Notes under the pieces: generated by a model
The model's database searches: none
Told to the model about the DNA's origin: nothing
The model's input: only the letters and a program-made list of their open reading frames with translations
Source: Sphingobium lignivorans
GTDB taxonomy: Bacteria > Pseudomonadota > Alphaproteobacteria > Sphingomonadales > Sphingomonadaceae
Direction of reading: 5' to 3'
Length of the DNA: 64,000 nucleotides
Assembly (NCBI RefSeq): GCF_014203955.1
Contig: NZ_JACHKA010000001.1
Coordinates: 2,077,001-2,141,000 of the forward strand
Shown here: positions 24,399 to 30,301 of the stretch, in pieces
Layout of the letters: every line of letters begins with the position of its first letter
Numbering within the stretch: position 1 is the stretch's first letter
Position numbers and translations under genes: made by a program

Positions 24399-24776
24399 TC
24401 AGTCTTCGTCAGACGTCGCGCGCAGCAAGCACAGGCGACACGTCACCTTCGCCGGATCCGCGGTAACCAGGATGGCCCTTACGCCCGACGCGTGACGCCT
24501 CACGGCCGTTTCGATCGGACGCGGGAAGGCCGAGCCGATGGCCATATGACAATGCGTTCTGTCATGCGTCTTTGCGCCGTGGATTGCTCGGGGACGGCCG
24601 CCGGCAGTGGCGTCGCGGGGCTTCCATGGGGCGCTATGGATTGGACAGCGCACGATACCAGGGCGCACGATCCAGCCGTCTGCCCGGGCGGAGGCTTCCA
24701 GTTCGCGAAGGCTTGACGTGCTGATGCCGCGGCGCGCGCCACATATGTCGCATTCGAGATCGTGAAGGCGCCCCAT
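24399..24776 (-). CDS. Cys-containing hypothetical protein
   Basis: 125 residues. ECDICGARRG near the start, a central RCPIH and a late CRLCLLR give zinc-knuckle type Cys pairs. AGAGG lies 7 bases upstream of the ATG. It stands alone between a terminator and the repeat block. Confidence 0.55.
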   Translation of the reverse strand: MGRLHDLECDICGARRGISTSSLRELEASARADGWIVRPGIVRCPIHSAPWKPRDATAGGRPRAIHGAKTHDRTHCHMAIGSAFPRPIETAVRRHASGVRAILVTADPAKVTCRLCLLRATSDED

Positions 24777-24809
24777 GGTTGCGCCTCTTAGCTTTGCGGG
24801 CTGGAATCG

Positions 24810-24833
24810 AAAAGGGCGCCCCGTGAGGCGCCC
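24810..24833 (-). terminator. rho-independent terminator of the leftward operon
   Basis: On the minus strand GGGCGCC-TCACGG-GGCGCCC is followed by TTTT, shortly after the stop at 24859. Confidence 0.8.
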
Positions 24834-24858
24834 CCGTCGATCGATCGGGCTGGCAGGA

Positions 24859-25026
24859 TCAACGCACGAGCGAGACCAGGATGAAAAGCCCTATCACGCT
24901 CAATATCGAGATCGGGATCCATTCGAGGCGCTTCACCATTGCGCGCGCTTCGCTTCGTTGCTCGGGCGTTGCGATGGCGTTGCCCATGAGCGCAAGCACG
25001 GCTACCAGGATTATGATTTTCAGCAT
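24859..25026 (-). CDS. 55-residue two-helix membrane protein
   Basis: Two hydrophobic segments (LKIIILVAVLALMGNAI and IPISILSVIGLFILVSL) joined by a charged turn. ATG overlaps the upstream stop by 7 bases (ATGCTGA). Holin-like in shape but far from the lysis genes; function unknown. Confidence 0.6.
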   Translation of the reverse strand: MLKIIILVAVLALMGNAIATPEQRSEARAMVKRLEWIPISILSVIGLFILVSLVR

Positions 25027-25256
25027 GGCGGCGACTCCTGGCGCAGTCTCGCTATAACGCGATATCCTATAAAGTCCGCGTCGTCCGGATCGTCCGACCA
25101 TTCCGGTTGCTCGTTGATTTCTTCCGATGTGCGTACCAATTCGAATTCCGGAAAAGCCGCCTCGAATCTTTTGATCAGACGATTTATGCAAGTGGTGCAA
25201 CCGCCATCCGCCGTGCCGATTATATCAGCCGCCTTCTGTGCCTCTTCCAGTGTCAT
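25020..25256 (-). CDS. small acidic hypothetical protein
   Basis: 78 residues with CTTC near residue 20 and an acidic centre (EWSDDPDDADF). GAGGGAAAG precedes the ATG at 25256. No family recognised. Confidence 0.55.
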   Translation of the reverse strand: MTLEEAQKAADIIGTADGGCTTCINRLIKRFEAAFPEFELVRTSEEINEQPEWSDDPDDADFIGYRVIARLRQESPPC

Positions 25257-25268
25257 TTCTTTCCCTCT

Positions 25269-25874
25269 CTACCAGTCGAAGCCGGTGCAGGCTTCACGCG
25301 GGGCGCTGGCCGCAATGAATGCTTCCAGCTTGGCGATGCGGCCTGGCATAGCCTCATAGGCGGCGCGGACTTGTTCGGGGGATTCGCATTCCCTGCCGTC
25401 CGCCCATTTCGTCCCCTGCCCCGCGCCGACCAGACTCTTAGCATAGTCCATGCCGTCGCGCTCGAGCTCGATTTTATCCCTGGCGCGCTTCATTGCGCGC
25501 TCGGCGCAGTAGCCGCGGCCGCTCAACAGGGTTTCGATATCGTCGGCGATGACGTTGCATAGTGCCGTGAAGCCCTTCGCGGCGCGGCTTGCCTTGGTGA
25601 AATGATACGCGTTGACGTCTCCGAAAGCCGATGAAAAGGCCCATAGACTCCCGTGGTCAACGTTCCATGTAAGATCGTAATAGTCGGGAGACGGCGCCGA
25701 GCCGTCAAACTCGACGTGCACATAGGGGCCGCCCTCGACTTCGATTTTCAGGCGGATTTCGCGCGGATGCAGGGAATCCGGGCGCGTCACCTTTGCGCCC
25801 TTTTCGGTCGCGAGGGCTTCCAGGATATCGGCCATTTTCGCGCGATCGGCTTTGCGCTTTTCGGTCAGTTGCAT
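25269..25874 (-). CDS. hypothetical phage protein
   Basis: 201 residues from MQLTEKRKADRAK. The start at 25874 is favoured because GAGGGA of the composite element lies 9 bases upstream; an ATG at 25892 falls inside that element. There is a beta-rich centre (GGPYVHVEFDGSAPSPDYYD) and a helical C-terminal half. No family recognised. Confidence 0.6.
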   Translation of the reverse strand: MQLTEKRKADRAKMADILEALATEKGAKVTRPDSLHPREIRLKIEVEGGPYVHVEFDGSAPSPDYYDLTWNVDHGSLWAFSSAFGDVNAYHFTKASRAAKGFTALCNVIADDIETLLSGRGYCAERAMKRARDKIELERDGMDYAKSLVGAGQGTKWADGRECESPEQVRAAYEAMPGRIAKLEAFIAASAPREACTGFDW

Positions 25875-25882
25875 GTTGATTT

Positions 25883-25898
25883 TCCCTCTCATGTTGAC
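25883..25898 (-). promoter_or_regulatory. composite operator / Shine-Dalgarno element
   Basis: Minus strand GTCAACATGAGAGGGA, 9 bases before the ATG at 25874. Confidence 0.55.
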
Positions 25899-25901
25899 GG
25901 G

Positions 25902-26732
25902 TTAGGCGAGCGGAGACCAAAGCAGGCCGGCCGCTGACATGTCAGCACGGAAGGCCTCAATGAGCGCCGGCAGTCGCGCCTCAAGCGCCGCTTTCAACTC
26001 GTCCGGTTCGGCGCTCAACTCTTCGTCAGTCGCATCCGGCCATGCGGCGGATTGGCGCGCCGCGTCTAGGTCGCGCGCCTTCCCCTCCCCTTCGCGATAC
26101 AGGGGAACCCATTTCAAAACCGGCGCTGGCGGTAAGTCTTCCTGCTGTCCGTCAAAGCCTTTTTCGAGGATGAACAACGGGACGGTTTCCGCGCCCCGAT
26201 ACATGTCACCGGTCGGCGTGCTCGAAATGCGAACCCCTTCCGCGTTGACCGCTTCAAGAGTCCAACACGGTTGTTTCGTGCGCCCATTGATGATTTGGCG
26301 CCGCTCTCCCGCCCGCAGGCCGTTATGGTCTCGATCGCCGGCATGGTAGATGGTATTGCTGATATAGTGCATCGGCCCGTCAGTACTGCACAAATGCCAT
26401 TTGATGAGATGCGCCAACTCCGGAAAAGTCTCGGCGATTGCCTCATGGTGACAGCCGATTGAACCGTCATCGATGCGGCGCGCGGCGCCCGAAATTTCGG
26501 CGGTTATTGCGAATGACTGGTGCCCATTTTTGCAACTGTCATCGAATCGAATGACCGCATGCAGTCGAGCATTTGGGCCATATATCCGCGCCTCTCGGCC
26601 GCGGCGCCCTTCGCTTATCCACTTTTGAGCGCTGAAAAGATGCGGCGCATCCGGGCGAACATGACGGGCATATAGGCGCCCATCAATTCCGTTGATCGCA
26701 TGGCGGGTTTCGTCGCTGAACGGCTTATTCAT
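25902..26732 (-). CDS. conserved phage hypothetical protein
   Basis: 276 residues. A WHLCSTDGPMHYISNTIYHA motif followed by GDRDHNGL is a signature I recall from uncharacterised phage proteins of similar length. The Cys and His residues could bind metal. Acidic helical C-terminus (EELSAEPDELKAALEARL). It starts just after the composite element at 26741-26758, whose AGGGAG is the ribosome site. Confidence 0.65.
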   Translation of the reverse strand: MNKPFSDETRHAINGIDGRLYARHVRPDAPHLFSAQKWISEGRRGREARIYGPNARLHAVIRFDDSCKNGHQSFAITAEISGAARRIDDGSIGCHHEAIAETFPELAHLIKWHLCSTDGPMHYISNTIYHAGDRDHNGLRAGERRQIINGRTKQPCWTLEAVNAEGVRISSTPTGDMYRGAETVPLFILEKGFDGQQEDLPPAPVLKWVPLYREGEGKARDLDAARQSAAWPDATDEELSAEPDELKAALEARLPALIEAFRADMSAAGLLWSPLA

Positions 26733-26740
26733 GTTTCATT

Positions 26741-26758
26741 CTCCCTATAATGTTGACA
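26741..26758 (-). promoter_or_regulatory. composite operator / Shine-Dalgarno element
   Basis: Minus strand TGTCAACATTATAGGGAG, immediately 5' of the ATG at 26732. Confidence 0.65.
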
Positions 26759-26760
26759 GG

Positions 26761-27015
26761 TTAGGCGCGCGAATCCGACCATGGAGCGCGCGTTGCGGTC
26801 TCGCCGTAGCGGCGCTGTCCGGCCGCAATGGCGTCCATCATCCGCGTGTAATAGCGGGCGCTGCATTCGCCTTCGGCCATGACGTAGCAATCACTGCCGG
26901 GCTTCGACCAGCACAAGCGCCAGAAACGCGGGTGCATGATGTCGCGCATGACGTAGAGGCGCTCCGACTGATCGGGCTGCAATCCTCTGTCTGCGGCCAT
27001 GGCATAGGGGCGCAT
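26761..27015 (-). CDS. small hypothetical protein
   Basis: 84 residues (MRPYAMAADRGL ... PWSDSRA) with an aromatic-rich centre (RFWRLCWSKPGSDCYVM). The start overlaps the upstream stop (TAATG). No family recognised. Confidence 0.5.
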   Translation of the reverse strand: MRPYAMAADRGLQPDQSERLYVMRDIMHPRFWRLCWSKPGSDCYVMAEGECSARYYTRMMDAIAAGQRRYGETATRAPWSDSRA

Positions 27016-27206
27016 TAGCGTTGCCCCTTTTCGGCAGGCAGTTCCACCAGTCGCGCGCCACGGCCTTCAGACCAAGTGAAGCGAAGTCCCGAGCCATCCG
27101 AATAGCGCGCTTCCGTGAGCGTTACGCGCCCGGCGCCGTTGCGCTTTTCCTTGATGATCTTCGCGGCCTCAAAGAGGGTGCGGGCCGCCGCCGTAGTGGA
27201 CGGCAT
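27015..27206 (-). CDS. small hypothetical protein
   Basis: 63 residues from MPSTTAAARTLFEAAKIIKE. The C-terminal part reads as a small beta sheet (GRVTLTEARYSDGSGLRFTW). It overlaps the 34-codon gene at 27169-27273 in another frame. An indel joining the two is possible, so the start is uncertain. Confidence 0.5.
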   Translation of the reverse strand: MPSTTAAARTLFEAAKIIKEKRNGAGRVTLTEARYSDGSGLRFTWSEGRGARLVELPAEKGQR

Positions 27207-27273
27207 AGCCGCCTTGCAGCGTGTAAGCCGCTGCGCCGCTGCAGGCCTTCGCGACGTCCAGTGCAATGCTCAT
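27169..27273 (-). CDS. 34-residue peptide, coupled start
   Basis: MSIALDVAKACSGAAAYTLQ and 14 further residues. The ATG overlaps the preceding stop (ATGA), which argues that this frame is translated. It ends within the next gene's coding region; it is either a short peptide or the front of a frame-disrupted longer protein. Confidence 0.4.
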   Translation of the reverse strand: MSIALDVAKACSGAAAYTLQGGYAVHYGGGPHPL

Positions 27274-27410
27274 TTCCCAAATCCTTCCATGTCGAGCGAG
27301 CGCAGCGCCTTGACGGCTTTTCTCCAGTGAGCGCGCGTCGCGTGAATGATTACGGCGATGGCGATCAGGCTTATCGTCGCTGCGCCTATGAGGTGGGCGA
27401 TATGGTTCAT
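27270..27410 (-). CDS. 46-residue membrane peptide
   Basis: One transmembrane helix (LIGAATISLIAIAVIIHATRA) and a basic tail. ATGA overlaps at both ends fix the start at 27410. Confidence 0.55.
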   Translation of the reverse strand: MNHIAHLIGAATISLIAIAVIIHATRAHWRKAVKALRSLDMEGFGK

Positions 27411-27598
27411 TTCACGCTCTTGGCGCGCAGGCCGTTGCCGACTCCGACATCGTCGAGATATTTGCCTTCGCCGTGGAAGGTCGCGAAGCCGGGATAACCC
27501 TGGAAGATCGCGCGGACTTCGCGAAGTGCAGCTTTGCGACTGAGCCATTCCGGCGAGCTGAGCGTCAGCGTGACGACAATTTCTTTCCGCTTGGTCAT
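27407..27598 (-). CDS. small hypothetical protein
   Basis: 63 residues, MTKRKEIVVTLTLSSPEW ... a small alpha/beta fold is likely. GGGGAT from the composite element at 27607-27624 lies 8 bases upstream of the ATG. Confidence 0.55.
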   Translation of the reverse strand: MTKRKEIVVTLTLSSPEWLSRKAALREVRAIFQGYPGFATFHGEGKYLDDVGVGNGLRAKSVK

Positions 27599-27606
27599 GT
27601 TCCAGT

Positions 27607-27624
27607 ATCCCCATTATATTGACG
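27607..27624 (-). promoter_or_regulatory. composite operator / Shine-Dalgarno element
   Basis: Minus strand GTCAATATAATGGGGATA, 8 bases 5' of the start at 27598. Confidence 0.5.
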
Positions 27625-27658
27625 ACTCGGATAGTCCGCGCCGTTTCCGTGACGCCAT

Positions 27659-27698
27659 TTGCTCTTAAATCTTAGCGTCTGTCAACATTATAGTGACA
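27659..27698. repeat. 40-bp direct repeat, copy 1, containing an operator
   Basis: Nearly identical (38 of 40) to 29401-29440. It begins TTGCTCTTAAATCTTAGCG and ends with TGTCAACATTATAGTGACA. Both copies lie at a junction of leftward units, so the whole 40 bp is probably one promoter/operator unit. Confidence 0.65.
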
Positions 27699-27817
27699 CG
27701 CTGTGCACGATCATGTGGTGCGAGTTTCTGCGCGTCCTGCATCCTGCGCCGCTCGGCCCATGTGCGGCCGGACGCGTCGCGCAACGGCCATGCGCTATCG
27801 GGCGATTTGCGTTTCAT
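27665..27817 (-). CDS. small basic hypothetical protein
   Basis: 50 residues from MKRKSPDSAWPLRD, overlapping the end of the upstream gene. Its last codons run through the operator at 27680-27698, as seen also at 9728-10021. Unknown. Confidence 0.4.
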   Translation of the reverse strand: MKRKSPDSAWPLRDASGRTWAERRRMQDAQKLAPHDRAQRVTIMLTDAKI

Positions 27818-27977
27818 GTGCCGGACCCTTCCGTCTATCGTTGAGGCAGGCGCAGCAAGCGCCCGTCGACGTGTAGCGCTCGCCGTCATGGCCGCGCTTG
27901 CACATGGGGCCGACGTAGCGCGTTACGCCAAGTAGCCTGGCGGCTTCGCGCTCGCGGTCTATGGGGCGGCCTTTCAT
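27795..27977 (-). CDS. small Cys/His phage protein
   Basis: 60 residues. CKRGHDGERY and CCACLNDRRK form the C-x-x-G-H ... C-x-x-C zinc pattern seen in small phage proteins related to HNH-type knuckles. The first 12 residues (MKGRPIDREREA) are duplicated at 28326. ATGA overlap upstream. Confidence 0.6.
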   Translation of the reverse strand: MKGRPIDREREAARLLGVTRYVGPMCKRGHDGERYTSTGACCACLNDRRKGPAHETQIAR

Positions 27978-28237
27978 GCCACGAGACTCTTTGCCGCGTT
28001 AAGAACTTCGCGCCCTAGGTCTGTTATGGCGACTTCGCGCCAAATCTCATGAACCCTTCCACGCAACGGATCAGGGGTCGATATATCGAAGTCGCCGCGC
28101 AAAATCTCTTTGTCGATAAGCGTTCCGATGGAACGTGCAGCCTGAGCGTGAAAACAATGCGCGCCGCGAGAAACTAGCAACAGCTTTTCGTACTGCGCCA
28201 ATGTCATTGCGCGCGCCAAACGTTCAGCCCGAGTCAT
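27974..28237 (-). CDS. winged-helix-like hypothetical protein
   Basis: 87 residues: ARAMTLAQYEKLLLVSRG, AARSIGTLIDKEIL and VAITDLGREVLNAAK. This repeats the plan of the proteins at 15677-15868 and 18639-18929 and suits a small DNA-binding protein. The start overlaps the preceding stop (ATGA). Confidence 0.6.
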   Translation of the reverse strand: MTRAERLARAMTLAQYEKLLLVSRGAHCFHAQAARSIGTLIDKEILRGDFDISTPDPLRGRVHEIWREVAITDLGREVLNAAKSLVA

Positions 28238-28326
28238 TGCAACGTGCTCCCGATTACTTCGCGCTCTGCCGTGGCGCAGATGATCCTTACCGCTTCGCGC
28301 TCGCGGTCTATGGGGCGGCCTTTCAT
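28234..28326 (-). CDS. 30-residue peptide from a duplicated start cassette
   Basis: MKGRPIDREREAVRIICATA and ten more residues. The first 35 bases are identical to those of the zinc-knuckle gene at 27977, then the sequence diverges. ATGA-coupled to the next gene, so it may act mainly as a translated leader. Confidence 0.45.
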   Translation of the reverse strand: MKGRPIDREREAVRIICATAEREVIGSTLQ

Positions 28327-28622
28327 GGACGGCCGCAGCGCTCTGCAGCGCGCAGCTCGGCGGCTTTGAGGCGCAATTCCTCAAATGCGATGCGGGCAGC
28401 AGGATCAGAACGATCGATGCGCCCGTGCATCTTTTCGTCGACGAACGCGGCGAATTCGACGGCTGAGGCTTTGCGCTTGAAGCGGCTGGCGTAACCGTCA
28501 CCGCTATCGCCCGTGACGGCGAAGGCATTGCTCGGCTCTTCGCCGTCAGTGAAGCGCCCCATGACAATCCACGGCGCCGCGCCGTTGCGCTTTTCGATAT
28601 AGGTTTCAAACGTGCGGACCAT
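28323..28622 (-). CDS. hypothetical phage protein
   Basis: 99 residues from MVRTFETYIEKRNG, with GGAAGG 9 bases upstream. FTDGEEPSNAFAV and a helical, charged C-terminal half. No family recognised. An extension upstream of 28622 is in the frame of the neighbour's shadow. Confidence 0.55.
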   Translation of the reverse strand: MVRTFETYIEKRNGAAPWIVMGRFTDGEEPSNAFAVTGDSGDGYASRFKRKASAVEFAAFVDEKMHGRIDRSDPAARIAFEELRLKAAELRAAERCGRP

Positions 28623-28626
28623 GTCT

Positions 28627-28876
28627 CTATGCCTTCCATTTGGCGAAGAGCGTGCCGATTGGGCGCCCCTTGCGGTCATGCAAATCAGCATCGCAGCATG
28701 TCGGCGCATTCGATATCCCATGATGCACGCTGCAGTGCTTGGCGGACGGTCGGCGCCAATGACGGCGCCAGCACGCTGAAATCCGGAATGCGTGCCATGC
28801 TGCGATGCTTATAGGCGGGCACGCCATTATGAGTTTGGCGCAGCAATCCGCCGCTATGATATTCAACCGTGAACAT
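28627..28876 (-). CDS. small phage protein, probably frame-disrupted
   Basis: MFTVEYHSGGLLRQTHNGVP starts at 28876 after a composite SD element and stops at 28685. In the +1 frame the DNA continues with DADLHDRKGRPIGTLFAKWK to 28627, which looks like genuine phage protein and contains the ribosome site of the next gene. One base removed around 28690-28700 joins the two parts. As sequenced the product is 63 residues. Confidence 0.5.
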
Positions 28877-28881
28877 GTTGA

Positions 28882-28902
28882 TTATCCCTCTTGTGTTGAC
28901 AG
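28882..28902 (-). promoter_or_regulatory. composite operator / Shine-Dalgarno element
   Basis: Minus strand TGTCAACACAAGAGGGATAA, shortly before the ATG at 28876. Confidence 0.55.
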
Positions 28903-28921
28903 GCTGGGCGCGCGTTTAGCG

Positions 28922-29371
28922 TCAGTGGAACGTGAGGCCTCCGAGCGTCTTCCGGTCTAGCGCGGCGCAGATGGCCCTTGCGGCTTCGATCTCGGGCGCC
29001 GAGAAATACGGCGCTTCCTGCCCCAATTCGGCGAGCAACTCGGGCTCTTCCACCCATGTGATGATCTCAATGGCCCGATCTTCGTCCATGGACGTGGCGG
29101 CCATCTCGAGCACCTGCGCCCAATCGTCGGTTTCGAGCAGCGGCAGGGCGTCAGTGCTATGCTGCCCTTCCACCATGCGGATGACGGCGAAGCGCGGAGT
29201 ATCGGGGAACTCTTTCTGCGCCGGATCGACATAGTCGATGAACACGCCCATGCTCTGACTGATCAGCCAGAACGGGCATGGATCGTTGTGCCAGCTTGCG
29301 TCCTGCCAATGGGCCGGGATGGCCGGCAGGCTTGACGCGTCATAGTCGGGGAATTCCGTGGCGTAGGTCAT
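28922..29371 (-). CDS. hypothetical acidic phage protein
   Basis: 149 residues. DPCPFWLISQSMGVFIDYVD followed by RFAVIRMVEG suggests an alpha/beta fold. Strongly acidic overall. GGAG lies about 11 bases upstream of the ATG at 29371. It is the first gene of the leftward block after the origin-like region and is preceded by the second 40-bp repeat. Confidence 0.6.
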   Translation of the reverse strand: MTYATEFPDYDASSLPAIPAHWQDASWHNDPCPFWLISQSMGVFIDYVDPAQKEFPDTPRFAVIRMVEGQHSTDALPLLETDDWAQVLEMAATSMDEDRAIEIITWVEEPELLAELGQEAPYFSAPEIEAARAICAALDRKTLGGLTFH

Positions 29372-29400
29372 TTCGAATCACTCCGTTTCCTTGTCCCTAT

Positions 29401-29440
29401 TTGCTCTTAAATCTTAGCGCCTGTCAACATTGTAGTGACA
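29401..29440. repeat. 40-bp direct repeat, copy 2, containing an operator
   Basis: Matches 27659-27698 with two differences; includes TGTCAACATTGTAGTGACA at 29422-29440. Confidence 0.65.
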
Positions 29441-29528
29441 GGACTGCGAGCTCCGAGCTGTGCCGGCTGCAGCTCTGCAGCGCCTGGCGCCTTGGGGACG
29501 CGTGAGCTGTGCGCCTCTTAGTGCGTTT

Positions 29529-29700
29529 GCGTGTCTGTGCGTGTCTGAGGGGTGGCGAGGTGGAGGCTTGGCGCCTTTGCGGCTTTGCGTGTCTGTGCGT
29601 GTCCTGACGTGTCTGTGCGTGTCATCGTGAAGGCTTTGGGTCTCTTAGCCCTGCCTCGCAGTGTCCTGACGTGTCTGTGCGTGTCTGTGCGTGTCTGAGG
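29529..29700. repeat. iterons GTGTCTGTGC at 10-bp spacing
   Basis: About ten CGTGTC units in three clusters (29530-29549, 29587-29623, 29661-29697), each unit one helical turn apart. Clusters are separated by GGCTTTG-containing spacers. An inverted copy is at 29878-29896. Confidence 0.65.
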
Positions 29701-29927
29701 CTTTGCGCGCTCTTAAGAGTTAAGAGTTAAGAGAAAAGCCTTTTATCCTTTGATCTCAATGGCTTAAGGTACTATGCCGTCGACCGCGGCAAGGGCGGGG
29801 AGCGCTGAGCGCGATTCTCGCAAGGTTCCGGAGGTGCCGCTGAGACAAATGCACCTTTTGCTAAGATAAAATAGCCTGGCACGCACAGACACGTCAGTGG
29901 AATGGGTCATCTGAACAGGGTGCAACA

Positions 29928-29958
29928 GGTGAACAGCCTCTGAAAAAAGCTGTTCACC
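29928..29958. repeat. inverted repeat GGTGAACAGC
   Basis: GGTGAACAGC (29928-29937) and GCTGTTCACC (29949-29958) flank an A-rich spacer. Two further direct GGTGAACAG copies follow at about 29991-30007. Confidence 0.6.
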
Positions 29959-30002
29959 CTCAAACCCGCAGAAATCCTTGAGTTTGAACAGGTGAACAGG
30001 TG

Positions 30003-30141
30003 AACAGCTTTTCCTATAACTTCTCTACAGGGAGGGGTATTTTGAATAAGCCGTAAAGGCACGGCACTGGTAGACCTCAGAGGCGCGAAAAAAAAAACAC
30101 CCCTGTAGAGAAGTTATAGGAATCGGCCAAAAAGCTGTTCA
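30003..30141. repeat. large interrupted inverted repeat
   Basis: The arms CCTATAACTTCTCTACAGGG (30013-30032) and its exact complement (30101-30120) enclose 68 bases. Outside them GAACAGCTTTT (30003-30013) pairs with AAAAGCTGTTC (30131-30141). Could extrude as a cruciform, or form a long RNA hairpin. Confidence 0.7.
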
Positions 30142-30252
30142 TCCTGTTCACTTCGCCATAACACATTGATTTTACAGTTAAAAATCCGCACAGGGTGGGT
30201 GCACAGGGTGCGCACAGGGTTCCGACCCTGTTGCACCTCACGCGCAACGAGA

Positions 30253-30278
30253 AAGGGCGCCGATCGCTCGACGCCCTC
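30253..30278 (-). terminator. possible terminator after the primase gene
   Basis: On the minus strand GGGCG...CGCCC is followed by TTTC, just after the stop at 30302. Stem is short, so moderate. Confidence 0.45.
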
Positions 30279-30301
30279 TTCGGTTCAGATGCGGTGGAAC
30301 A

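Larger units (their letters stand above)
29441..30301. other. non-coding origin-like region
   Basis: No convincing gene on either strand for 860 bases. It contains iterons at 10-bp pitch (29529-29700), an inverted iteron copy (29878-29896), a short AT-rich stretch (29712-29770), GGTGAACAG repeats, a 20-bp inverted repeat and three GCACAGGGTG-type repeats. It sits beside the primase-helicase gene, and the long transcription units on either side run in the same leftward direction. Likely origin of phage replication. Confidence 0.6.

Noticed and set aside
29529-29700. Possible CRISPR array
   Set aside because: Units are 10 bp with no unique spacers and no cas genes nearby; they are iteron-like.
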